DNA of 48,714 nucleotides from Streptococcus sp. HSISM1 (GTDB lineage Bacteria; Bacillota; Bacilli; Lactobacillales; Streptococcaceae): NCBI RefSeq assembly GCF_000448565.1, contig NZ_CM002128.1, positions 1,277,307 to 1,326,020 of the forward strand, read 5' to 3'. Shown piece by piece: positions 10,034 to 17,264 of this stretch (position 1 is its first letter; each line of letters starts with the position of its first letter). The notes under the pieces were generated by a model. It saw only the letters and a program-made list of their open reading frames with translations, ran no database searches and was not told where the DNA came from. The position numbers and the translations under genes were made by a program.

Positions 10034-11878
10034 TTATTCAGACAAATGGTAAGAATAGCTTGCCACAACCACTTCTTCATGCCAACGAAGTGCGTACTTC
10101 AATTTCAAACTCATTTGGTTATGGAGAATATTTTGCCAATGTTTTTTAGGGATGAATTGAGGGACTAATACTGTGACGGTATTGCCTTTTTCCTTAGCTT
10201 CCTCAGCTACTTTGGAGACAAATTCAACTGTTGGTTGAATAATATCCCGGTAGCTCGTCATGACATTTTCAAAGCGAATATGAGGGAAATAGTGCTTAAA
10301 TTCTTCTGCCACCTCTGCATCTTTAACCTTGGTTTCTTCTGTTGAGACGTGCATGGCTATGACGTCATTTCCGAGGCTATTGGCATAACTCATCGCTCCC
10401 ACACTTACCTGAGTGACATTTCCGACAAGGACGATCACGGTATTGCCCGCATAACTTGTCTTTTCGATCTTACCTCCCAAGCGCAATTGAGCCGCAACTT
10501 TATCATAGTGATTACGGATACTCAAGAACATCCAAAGCAAAAGACCGATAATAGGGAAGAAGGGCCAGATCTCACGCAGACGGAACAGCAAGAGGATCAA
10601 GACAATCCCATAACAGATGGCTGCCCCGAGGATATTGGCAAGTGAATACTTGAGAAATCCTTTTTGATATTGGCGTTTCCAGTGGATAACCATCCCTGTT
10701 TGAGAAAGGGCAAAAGGAATGAAGACCCCAATGGTATAAAGCGGAATCAAGCTTTCTGTTTGCCCATCAAAGATCAAGAGCAAGACGATGGCACCAATCG
10801 CCAAGGTCAAAATCCCATTGGAATAGCCCAGACGATCCCCTTTTTCCATATACATGTGTGGCATGTATTTGTTTTTAGCCATGTTAAAGGCCAACATTGG
10901 AAAGGCTGAGAACCCAGTATTCGCCGCAACTGCCAGGATCAAGGCTGTTGATAATTGGAAAACGTAGAAGAAGGCTTGTCCGACCGGAGAATTTCCTAAG
11001 ATAGCTTGGGCCATTTGAGCTAGAGTTGTTACCCCTTTTGCTGGTACAACACCCACCCAGTAATTGAGGAAGGTAATCCCTGCAAACATGATCCCTAAAA
11101 TCAAAGCCATGATGGTCAAGGTAGAGGCTGCATTCTTTGCTTTTGGTTTCTTAAAGAAAGGAACCGAATTGGAGATAGCTTCAACCCCTGTTAGGGAAGC
11201 TGATCCACTCGTAAAGGCCCGCAACAAGAGAATGACACTAACCCCTGAAATGGTTTGACCCACATGAGCAGTCGCGTTATAGGCCAATTGACCAGTCAAA
11301 ATTTGGATCACACCATAGCCGATCAAGGCAATGGTACTGACAATGAAAAGGTAGACCGGAATCATCAACGATGTCGCCGATTCGCGCAATCCCCTCAGGT
11401 TCATCAGCATCAAGACCAAGACCAACAAAATGGAAATGTGAAGATTATAAGGATGAAGAGAAGGGATCGCCGACGTGATAGCATCTGCACCGGAAGAAAC
11501 AGATACTGCTACTGTCAGCATGTAGTCGACCAAGAGACTGCCACCAGCGATCAACCCCGCTTTCGGAGACAAATTCTCCGTAGTCACCATGTAGGCCCCT
11601 CCCCCTTGAGGATAGGCATGAATGACCTGGCGATAAGAAATCGTTAAACTGGCTAAGAGAACTAGAACCACAATCCCAATTGGAATGGACCACCAAATGG
11701 CTCCTGCTGATACGGTCATCAAGACCAGGATTACTTGCTCTGGACCATAGGCAATAGAAGAAAGTGCGTCACTAGAGAGCATGGCCAAGGCCTGCATTTT
11801 CCCTAACAGCCCTCCTTCACCTTCTGCACCAGATTTCAACGGACGGCCAATAAACCATTTTTTCAATGTTGAAAACAT
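10034..11878 (-). CDS. kimA: KimA/YdaO-type potassium importer (APC superfamily)
   Basis: The 614-residue protein has an APC-fold membrane domain of about 12 helices (residues about 30-460) followed by a soluble C-terminal domain of about 150 residues. The N-terminus FIGRPLKSGAEGEG followed by ALAMLSSDALSSIAYGPEQ closely resembles Bacillus subtilis KimA (YdaO, about 607 residues), a high-affinity H+-coupled K+ importer. The order membrane domain plus cytosolic USP-like domain also matches. The family is under c-di-AMP control in firmicutes, but nothing here proves ligand binding. The start has AAGGAG eight bases upstream. It is a single-gene unit with its own strong promoter, structured leader and terminator. 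A generic amino-acid permease is the alternative. Confidence 0.82.
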   Translation of the reverse strand: MFSTLKKWFIGRPLKSGAEGEGGLLGKMQALAMLSSDALSSIAYGPEQVILVLMTVSAGAIWWSIPIGIVVLVLLASLTISYRQVIHAYPQGGGAYMVTTENLSPKAGLIAGGSLLVDYMLTVAVSVSSGADAITSAIPSLHPYNLHISILLVLVLMLMNLRGLRESATSLMIPVYLFIVSTIALIGYGVIQILTGQLAYNATAHVGQTISGVSVILLLRAFTSGSASLTGVEAISNSVPFFKKPKAKNAASTLTIMALILGIMFAGITFLNYWVGVVPAKGVTTLAQMAQAILGNSPVGQAFFYVFQLSTALILAVAANTGFSAFPMLAFNMAKNKYMPHMYMEKGDRLGYSNGILTLAIGAIVLLLIFDGQTESLIPLYTIGVFIPFALSQTGMVIHWKRQYQKGFLKYSLANILGAAICYGIVLILLLFRLREIWPFFPIIGLLLWMFLSIRNHYDKVAAQLRLGGKIEKTSYAGNTVIVLVGNVTQVSVGAMSYANSLGNDVIAMHVSTEETKVKDAEVAEEFKHYFPHIRFENVMTSYRDIIQPTVEFVSKVAEEAKEKGNTVTVLVPQFIPKKHWQNILHNQMSLKLKYALRWHEEVVVASYSYHLSE

Positions 11879-11974
11879 AAAAAACTCCTTGAAAAAAGAT
11901 CATGAGGCCGGGAATCCCCTGCCTCTTTTTCATAAAACAGGGGTTATTCTACTCCTTTTTTTCAAGACTGTCAA
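11879..11974 (-). promoter_or_regulatory. kimA promoter and structured leader
   Basis: TTGACA (11969-11974), 17 bp, TAGAAT (11946-11951) is a near-consensus promoter. The roughly 65-base leader can form CCCCTG/CAGGGG (11938-11943 with 11916-11921). It can instead form GAGGC-GGGG-ATT-CCC-GCCTC (11904-11925), followed after six bases by a run of T. The two structures share the GGGG strand, so they exclude each other. The leader looks too short for the known ydaO c-di-AMP riboswitch. Confidence 0.6.
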
Positions 11975-12067
11975 CCGAAATTGTGAAATTTTCATAAAGT
12001 TTTCATTCTTTCCTTCTACCTCCCATAGATAGAACCGTTTCTTTTCAATTTTTTCTAAGCAAAAAAC

Positions 12068-12242
12068 GAGGCTGGGACAAAAGTCTTAGCCTCTTAATTG
12101 TTTTTGGATTGTTGAGCAAGACGCAGTGGTTGAGTGGGCTCTACTACGCTGATTTCATCAGCTTTTACAGCCCTACTCAACTGTGCGGAGGTGGGACGAC
12201 GAAATCGAATTCTAACGAATGACTGATTTCTGTCCCACTCTC
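12068..12242 (+). repeat. 175-bp intergenic repeat, copy A1
   Basis: The ends are imperfect inverted repeats, GAGGCTGGGACA and TGTCCCACTCTC. Inside are a terminator-like hairpin GAGGCTGGGAC-AAAA-GTCTTAGCCTC, a large stem GCAGTGGTTGAGTGGGCT against AGCCCTACTCAACTGTGC, and GCTGAT-TTC-ATCAGC at its tip. The copy sits six bases beyond the stop codon of the MerR gene. Other copies are at 16862, 21843 (inverted) and 44194, all exactly 175 bp and differing by only a few bases. No protein product is apparent. Confidence 0.9.
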
Positions 12243-12248
12243 ACTTTT

Positions 12249-12989
12249 TTATTTAGGTTGATTTTCTACATAAGAAGCAATGACATCCGAAGTGTACTGG
12301 GCTGTACCAGCCCCAAACTTGTCGATGTTTCCCTTGAATTCTGGATTATAGACATAGCCTTTGCCAATATGGCCAAAAACCTCTATAGAGCAGTCAAATC
12401 CATAGGTTCGAATCGCGTCTAACAGTTTGGCTGCTTGATCTTGGTTTTCATTTGCTGATACGGGTAGACCATCTTTGAGATTTTGCGACAAAGTTTGAAA
12501 AACTTGGTTAAAGGCTCTTGTTGCCTCATATTCTCGACCTTTTTGGCGTTCAAGCGCTTGGTTCATGACTTCTTGACCATACTTGTCTACCGCCTCTTGA
12601 TGGTATTTTTGAGTATCTTGGTAGCTAAATCCAGTAAATTTTTCCTCAATTGTCATTTGTCTTTCTCCTTTTTGTTCTTGAATGGTTTTTTGCAAGGTGG
12701 AAATCAAGGTATCTAGACGTTCTCTTTCCTGAGTTAAATAGGTTAACTGCTTGGTTAAATGGGGCAATAAGTTAGACTTTTCTTCGGCTAAGAGTTCTGC
12801 TATTTGGTCTAAAGAAAATCCTAGATACTTGTAGTAGAGAATCACCTGTAATCGTTCTAAATCTTCTTGACTGTATGTCCGATAGCCATTTTCAGATTTC
12901 ACAGGAACTAGAAGTCCTATCTTATCATAGTGGTGCAAGGTCTTGATAGAGACACCCGACAGCTCTGCAGCTTTTTTGATATGGTACAT
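12249..12989 (-). CDS. MerR-family regulator with TipAS-type drug-binding domain
   Basis: The 246-residue protein has an N-terminal MerR winged helix (MYHIKKAAELSGVSIKTLHH, then YDKIGLLVPVKSENGYRTYS), a long coiled coil (residues about 75-115) and a C-terminal domain of about 130 residues. That domain (FTGFSYQDTQKYHQEAVDKY through the C-terminal region IGKGYVYNPEF) resembles TipAS of TipAL, Mta and SkgA. Such proteins activate multidrug-response genes when they bind cyclic peptides or other drugs. I chose the ATG at 12989 because AGGAGGAAAT lies just upstream. A frame open to 13019 only runs into the BOX repeat. Its own promoter has the 19-bp spacer expected of MerR-controlled promoters, so autoregulation is likely. 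Confidence 0.9.
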   Translation of the reverse strand: MYHIKKAAELSGVSIKTLHHYDKIGLLVPVKSENGYRTYSQEDLERLQVILYYKYLGFSLDQIAELLAEEKSNLLPHLTKQLTYLTQERERLDTLISTLQKTIQEQKGERQMTIEEKFTGFSYQDTQKYHQEAVDKYGQEVMNQALERQKGREYEATRAFNQVFQTLSQNLKDGLPVSANENQDQAAKLLDAIRTYGFDCSIEVFGHIGKGYVYNPEFKGNIDKFGAGTAQYTSDVIASYVENQPK

Positions 12990-13002
12990 GATTTCCTCCT
13001 TG

Positions 13003-13105
13003 TACTCAATGAAAATCAAAGAGCAAACTAGGAAGCTAGCCGCAGGCTGTACTTGAGTACAGTAAGGCGACGCTGACGTGGTTTGAATTTGATTTTCGAA
13101 GAGTA
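13003..13105. repeat. BOX-type element (boxA-boxC form)
   Basis: The stretch starts TACTCAATGAAAATCAAA and ends GATTTTCGAAGAGTA. The ends form an inverted repeat, and between them are AGGAAGCTAGCCGCAGG and AAGGCGACGCTGACGTGG, all hallmarks of the pneumococcal BOX family. The tandem boxB part is absent, leaving only a short GTACTTGAGTAC palindrome. It lies in the 5' leader of the MerR gene, between promoter and ribosome binding site. Confidence 0.9.
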
Positions 13106-13115
13106 TTACAAGGAT

Positions 13116-13146
13116 AGTATAATCCCTCCCCTTAGGTCAGAGTCAA
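13116..13146 (-). promoter_or_regulatory. MerR-type promoter with 19-bp spacer
   Basis: TTGACT (13141-13146), 19 bp, TATACT (13116-13121). The over-long spacer contains the imperfect dyad CTGACCT-A-AGGGGAG, as in promoters untwisted by MerR/TipA activators. It drives the MerR gene itself. Confidence 0.75.
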
Positions 13147-13175
13147 GACTTAACATAAAAATAGTTTTATTTCAG

Positions 13176-13217
13176 AAAAAAGGCTTGAGTAGTTCCATTG
13201 CGTTTTACTCAAACCCT
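13176..13217 (-). terminator. manA terminator
   Basis: On the minus strand GGGTTTGAGTAA (near 13205-13216) pairs with TACTCAAGCC (13182-13192), followed by a T run. Confidence 0.85.
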
Positions 13218-13223
13218 TTGTTT

Positions 13224-14168
13224 TTATGGGTGACTTACAATCAATTCTAAACCTTGCCCTTCCAAAGTCCAAGATTCAACATCGCTTGGCAAGATAAAGT
13301 GACTTCCTTTTTGAATAGGATAATCCTTTCCATCTACAGTCAATTTTCCTTCTCCAGTTAAGACGCTCAATAAGCTGTAATCGGCAGTCTTTTCAAAATT
13401 AGCTTTTCCAGTAAGTTCCCACTTATAAACCGTAAAGAAATCACTTGCAACCAAGGTCGTCATCCGAAGATCATCGATCACAACTGTATCTGGATGGCTA
13501 TTGGCAGGCTCACCGATATTTAACACATCAATTGATTTTTCCAAGTGAAGTTCCCGCAAGTTTCCTTGAGCATCCTTGCGGTCAAAATCATAAACCCGGT
13601 AGGTGGTGTCACTCGACTGTTGGGTTTCAAGAATCAAAATTCCAGAACCAATGGCGTGCATGGTCCCGCTTGGCACATAGAAGAAATCTCCAGCCTTGAC
13701 TGGAACTTTTGTCAGCAAGGTATCCCAGTTTTTATCTTCGATTTGCTGGCGGAGTTCTCCTTTTGACTTGGCATTGTGTCCATAGATAATCTCTGATCCT
13801 TCGTCAGCCGCAATCACATACCAACACTCGGTTTTTCCAAGTTCTCCCTCATGCTCCATGGCATAGGTATCATCCGGGTGCACCTGTACACTAAGCCAGT
13901 CGTTAGCATCCAAAATCTTTGTTAATAAAGGAAAGACAGGCTCTTTACGATTGCCGAATAATTCTCGGTGCTCTTGATAGAGCTGATCCAATCCCATTCC
14001 TTCGTATGGACCATTGGCCACTTTAGAAACGCCATGCGGATGGGCCGAAATCGCCCAAAATTCACCGACATGGTCACTCGGAATGTCGTAACCAAATTCC
14101 TCTTTTAGACGTGTTCCTCCCCATATTTTTTCCTGCATCACTGAATGTAAAAATAATGGTTGTACCAT
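13224..14168 (-). CDS. manA: Mannose-6-phosphate isomerase, class I
   Basis: This 314-residue zinc enzyme interconverts mannose 6-phosphate and fructose 6-phosphate, linking mannose uptake to glycolysis and nucleotide-sugar synthesis. Family segments are EKIWGGTRLKEEFGY near residue 11, the zinc-site QVHPDDTYAMEHEGELGKTE near residue 97, and FFYVPSGTMHAIGSGILILE near residue 160. The length is that of the short Gram-positive form. I chose the ATG at 14168 because GAGGAGG precedes it; the frame continues upstream without a ribosome binding site. It is divergent from queG. Confidence 0.95.
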   Translation of the reverse strand: MVQPLFLHSVMQEKIWGGTRLKEEFGYDIPSDHVGEFWAISAHPHGVSKVANGPYEGMGLDQLYQEHRELFGNRKEPVFPLLTKILDANDWLSVQVHPDDTYAMEHEGELGKTECWYVIAADEGSEIIYGHNAKSKGELRQQIEDKNWDTLLTKVPVKAGDFFYVPSGTMHAIGSGILILETQQSSDTTYRVYDFDRKDAQGNLRELHLEKSIDVLNIGEPANSHPDTVVIDDLRMTTLVASDFFTVYKWELTGKANFEKTADYSLLSVLTGEGKLTVDGKDYPIQKGSHFILPSDVESWTLEGQGLELIVSHP

Positions 14169-14270
14169 AATACCCTCCTCGCATTTCATGTTTCTATTAT
14201 ACAAAAAAAAGAAAGCTTTTGAAAGCCCTTTCTGATTGTTTCCTTTCTCGCCAGAATCTTCATTTTTGTG

Positions 14271-14283
14271 TATAATGGAAAAG
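14271..14283 (+). promoter_or_regulatory. queG -10 promoter element placed directly on the start codon
   Basis: A perfect TATAAT (14271-14276) lies in TTTTTGTGTATAAT. Seven bases later, at 14283-14284, is the start codon of queG. I see no convincing -35 hexamer at 17 bp. Confidence 0.55.
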
Positions 14284-15423
14284 ATGACACTAAAAGAAAA
14301 TATTATCCAACTGGCACATTCTATTGGGATTTCAAAAATTGGATTTACAACTGCTGATGACTTTGCTTATTTGGAAAAATCGCTCCGCTTGGCCGTTGAG
14401 GAAGGACGGAATTCTGGATTCGAGCATAAGAATATTGAAGAGCGCATCCACCCCAAATTAAGTCTCTCCTCCGCAAAGACGATCATCTCAATTGCTGTCG
14501 CCTACCCCCATAAGCTCAAACAACAACCTCAAAAAACTACCTATAAAAGAGGAAAATTCACGCCCAACAGCTGGGGATTAGACTACCATTATGTCCTTCA
14601 AGACAAGCTCAACCGCTTAGCTGCTGGGATTGAAGAAATGACGCAAGATTTTGAATACAAGGGCATGGTCGATACTGGAGCACTGGTTGATACGGCCGTC
14701 GCCCAACGAGCAGGGATTGGCTTTATCGGAAAAAATGGCTTGGTCATTTCAAAAGAATACGGTTCTTACATGTTTCTGGGGGAATTGATTACCAACCTCG
14801 AAATCGAACCAGATCAACCAGTCGACTATGGTTGTGGAGACTGTCGGCGTTGTTTAGATGCTTGCCCAACCTCCTGTTTAATCGGGGATGGCTCTATGAA
14901 TGCCAAACGCTGTTTGTCCTTCCAAACTCAGGACAAGGGCATGATGGACCTAGAATTTCGCAAGAAAATTAAAACGGTCATCTATGGATGTGACATCTGT
15001 CAGATTAGCTGCCCTTATAACAAAGGGCTAGATAATCCCTTAGCAACAGAAATCGATCCAGATCTTGCTCATCCAGAGTTGATTCCTTTTATCGAGCTGT
15101 CCAACGGACAATTTAAGGAAAAATTCGGGAACGTTGCTGGAAGCTGGCGAGGTAAGAATATCCTCCAACGCAATGCTATTATCGCACTAGCCAATGCCAA
15201 TGACCGCTCGGCCATCCCTAAACTCCTGAACATCATCGAAACTTCACAAAATCAGATCCATATTGCAACGGCTATCTGGTCTTTAGGGCAACTGCTCCGT
15301 GAAGTCACGCCGGACCTTGTTGAGCTCTTACGGAATATCAAACATCCGACCGATGCTATCATAGAAGAACGAACTGCTTTCTTTGAAAAATTCGGCATTC
15401 AAGCAGTTTCACAACTACAATGA
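14284..15423 (+). CDS. queG: Epoxyqueuosine reductase
   Basis: QueG performs the last step of queuosine tRNA modification, reducing epoxyqueuosine to queuosine with cobalamin and two 4Fe-4S clusters. With the ATG at 14284 the protein has 379 residues. The N-terminal catalytic domain includes VDTGALVDTAVAQRAGIGFIGKN. The two cluster motifs are CGDCRRCLDACPTSCL near residue 200 and CDICQISCPYN near residue 240. A C-terminal HEAT-like repeat region follows, as in many firmicute QueG. An ATG three codons upstream overlaps the -10 box and cannot be in the mRNA if that promoter is used. No ribosome binding site is visible, so the message may be leaderless. Confidence 0.94.
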   Translation: MTLKENIIQLAHSIGISKIGFTTADDFAYLEKSLRLAVEEGRNSGFEHKNIEERIHPKLSLSSAKTIISIAVAYPHKLKQQPQKTTYKRGKFTPNSWGLDYHYVLQDKLNRLAAGIEEMTQDFEYKGMVDTGALVDTAVAQRAGIGFIGKNGLVISKEYGSYMFLGELITNLEIEPDQPVDYGCGDCRRCLDACPTSCLIGDGSMNAKRCLSFQTQDKGMMDLEFRKKIKTVIYGCDICQISCPYNKGLDNPLATEIDPDLAHPELIPFIELSNGQFKEKFGNVAGSWRGKNILQRNAIIALANANDRSAIPKLLNIIETSQNQIHIATAIWSLGQLLREVTPDLVELLRNIKHPTDAIIEERTAFFEKFGIQAVSQLQ

Positions 15424-15457
15424 AAAAACACTAAGGTTACAACCTTAGTGTTTTTTT
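15423..15457. terminator. Bidirectional terminator between queG and the GNAT gene
   Basis: AAAAAACACTAAGGTT pairs with AACCTTAGTGTTTTTT. The stop codon of the convergent GNAT gene lies inside the right arm. Confidence 0.92.
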
Positions 15458-16071
15458 AGTTCCTTCAAGAAATACCAACTACCCATCTCTACTTGGTTAA
15501 AGCTAATCTCACTTGAATAGACTTCCTTGTAACCATTTTTCGTGTAAAAATAGACATTTCCTTTGGTATTGGTATAAAAGGCTAGTTTTTTTCCTTGGTT
15601 CTCTTCCAAGAAAGGCTCAATTCCTTCTGTCATAAAGCGACTGCCATAGCCCTGCCGTTGGTGTTTAGGGGCGACTGCGAGAAGCATCAAATACCAATCA
15701 AAGTCTACATTTTGCTCCAATTCCTTATCCGTGTCCTCCATAAATTTAAAGTAGGCCAACATATTCTTCAAGGAAATAAACTTGAGCAAGCCAAATCCCC
15801 CATTTAAGAGATAGGCTCGAAAAGGAATCGGTCCCTTTTGTAACAAGGCAACTGCATAAATTTCATCATTTTTTTCTGCCACAAGGCAAATATGGTGCTT
15901 AAGAAAAACCTTTACCAGGATGCGCATCATTGCCTCAACAAAGGCTGGGTATTGCTTGGGATCACGCACCAAATCCTTGATAACTTTTAAAAATAGATAG
16001 TCCTCAAAGGCTGCACTGGCTACTCGAACCACCTGATCCAGATCTGCTTTTTCTGCTTTTCTGTACTTCAT
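15445..16071 (-). CDS. GNAT-family N-acetyltransferase
   Basis: The 208-residue protein starts MKYRKAEKADLDQVVRVASAAF, a normal GNAT N-terminus. It carries the acetyl-CoA pyrophosphate loop as LLAVAPKHQRQGYGSRFM near residue 130 (Q/R-x-x-G-x-G/A). The C-terminal NVYFYTKNGYKEV segment is also typical. The substrate is unknown; the central 60 residues with FRAYLLNGGFGLLKF are longer than in minimal GNATs. It has its own promoter (16100-16128) and shares a terminator with queG. Confidence 0.85.
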   Translation of the reverse strand: MKYRKAEKADLDQVVRVASAAFEDYLFLKVIKDLVRDPKQYPAFVEAMMRILVKVFLKHHICLVAEKNDEIYAVALLQKGPIPFRAYLLNGGFGLLKFISLKNMLAYFKFMEDTDKELEQNVDFDWYLMLLAVAPKHQRQGYGSRFMTEGIEPFLEENQGKKLAFYTNTKGNVYFYTKNGYKEVYSSEISFNQVEMGSWYFLKELKKH

Positions 16072-16099
16072 CTTCTCTCCTATTCTAAGTCTACTTTCC

Positions 16100-16128
16100 A
16101 GTATACACTATCCCTCGCTCTTAGACAA
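16100..16128 (-). promoter_or_regulatory. GNAT gene promoter
   Basis: TTGTCT (16123-16128), 17 bp, TATACT (16100-16105) on the minus strand, about 30 bases before the start codon. Confidence 0.7.
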
Positions 16129-16154
16129 AGGTCAATTTTCAGCAATTTGTTCAT

Positions 16155-16670
16155 TCAAACCAGCAAAAAGAGTCCTCCCCAAACGAGTCCCAGCCCCCAA
16201 GCGACGAGAACATCCTTGGGATAATGAACCCCTCCAATAACTCGGACAAGGGCTAATAGAAGAGATAAGAGCATGGAGCACATTCCTAGCGGAAGCGACA
16301 ACTGGCAGACACACATCGAGATAATGGTGGCCGAAAAAACATGTCGGCTAGGAAAGGAATGTCCGGATGAATTCTTTTCTAATAAGGGTTGAATCTCCCA
16401 TTTCTCATAAGGTCTCGGAACATTGACCCAATGACGAAAGAGGCTAAACAAGACAAAACCCGAAGCAGGGATCCAGATAAAAGGCCAGATTTCTCCCATT
16501 GAAGTTTTCTTAAAAAACAGCCAACAAAAGACCAGGCCGTAGATACCTGGCATCACGAACGTCAAGATTCGACTCATCCTTTGAAGAACCTGCACACGAT
16601 GTGGCTTTCTCGTAAAAGGCAGGGTTAGCCAACGATAAAATTTCGGATAATCTTGAAGATTGGGCTTCAT
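16155..16670 (-). CDS. PAP2-family membrane phosphatase
   Basis: The 171-residue integral membrane protein has the three-part acid phosphatase signature: NVPRPYEKW near residue 90, SSGHSFPSRHVFSAT near residue 105 and RVIGGVHYPKDVLVAW near residue 150. These place the catalytic histidines outside or at the membrane face. Members dephosphorylate undecaprenyl pyrophosphate, phosphatidylglycerol phosphate or similar lipid phosphates; the exact substrate is not determined here. Hydrophobic segments cover about five helices. I preferred the ATG at 16670 because AGGAG lies nine bases upstream; a frame open to 16691 has no ribosome binding site. A strong promoter precedes it. Confidence 0.88.
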   Translation of the reverse strand: MKPNLQDYPKFYRWLTLPFTRKPHRVQVLQRMSRILTFVMPGIYGLVFCWLFFKKTSMGEIWPFIWIPASGFVLFSLFRHWVNVPRPYEKWEIQPLLEKNSSGHSFPSRHVFSATIISMCVCQLSLPLGMCSMLLSLLLALVRVIGGVHYPKDVLVAWGLGLVWGGLFLLV

Positions 16671-16708
16671 GTTGGCACTCCTGTCTATCATCTCATTTTT
16701 GTACTACT

Positions 16709-16738
16709 AGTATACGCGATCCTAAGAAAGCCTGTCAA
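16709..16738 (-). promoter_or_regulatory. PAP2 gene promoter
   Basis: TTGACA (16733-16738), 18 bp, TATACT (16709-16714). Upstream, 16739-16861 is A/T-rich and I see nothing else in it. Confidence 0.8.
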
Positions 16739-16861
16739 GCCAAGCTTCTTTTTTATCCTTTCTTTCTTCTTTTTCACATGATTTAGCACTAAAATCTGAT
16801 GATTTATCATTTTTCTGTCTCCAAGAAACGTCTTTTCCATTACTATTATCGATAAAAAAAT

Positions 16862-17036
16862 GAGGCTGGGACAAAAGTCCTAGCCTCTTAATTGTTTTTG
16901 GATTGTCGAGCAAAACGCAGTGGTTGAGTGGCCTCTACTACGCTGATTTCATCAGCTTTTACAGCCCTACTCAACTGTGCGGAGGTGGGACGACGAAATC
17001 GAATTCTAACGAATTACCGATTTCTGTCCCACTCTC
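16862..17036 (+). repeat. 175-bp intergenic repeat, copy A2
   Basis: Same architecture and length as the copy at 12068. On the minus strand its end forms GAGGCTAGGAC-TTTT-GTCCCAGCCTC followed by ATTTTTTT, a convincing terminator for transcripts coming from the ABC exporter gene. It abuts the hairpin repeat B2. Confidence 0.9.
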
Positions 17037-17061
17037 ATTTTTTCACTTTGTATGTTACGCC

Positions 17062-17260
17062 CTTTGTATCTTGATGAAATGCGACAGGACCAAGGTGGAT
17101 CGATACCATCCACTTGAGGAGTTCGAGTCGTCCATCGTGCTTGCCGTTACACGAATTGAACACGCCCTAAATGCTGTGTGAAAAAGATAAATTCTCTTGT
17201 GAGCATGGCTCACTGCAAGAATTTCCTATTTTCACTGGCATTTTACGGGCTTTGTATCTT
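17062..17260 (-). repeat. Covarying long-hairpin repeat, copy B2
   Basis: In minus orientation it begins AAGATACAAAG (17250-17260) and folds at 17164-17250. Pairs are GCCC/GGGC, AAATGC/GCATTT, GTGAAAA/TTTTCAC, AAATTCT/AGAATTT and GTGAGC/GCTCAC around a three-base loop. The internal loop is TAGG opposite ATCT and the 3' flank is GTGTTCAATT, identical to copy B1, while the arms differ with compensating changes. A second AAGATACAAAG follows at 17062-17072, after about 80 bases that hold a smaller hairpin (GTGGAT/ATCCAC). It lies directly after the exporter stop codon. Confidence 0.75.
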
Positions 17261-17264
17261 GTTC

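Noticed and set aside
11879-11974. c-di-AMP (ydaO) riboswitch before kimA
   Set aside because: The leader from the predicted start site to the ATG is only about 65 bases, shorter than the known aptamer, and I do not see its multi-helix layout. A leader beginning further upstream cannot be fully excluded.
12990-13019. Ten extra residues at the start of the MerR regulator
   Set aside because: They are encoded partly by BOX sequence, and the AGGAGGAAAT ribosome binding site points to the ATG at 12989.
16903-17036. Open frame of about 45 codons conserved in the 175-bp repeats (copies A2, A3, A4)
   Set aside because: There is no ribosome binding site or regular start, copies A2-A4 read on into unrelated flanks, and the sequence identity is explained by recent duplication of DNA. 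It may be by chance.
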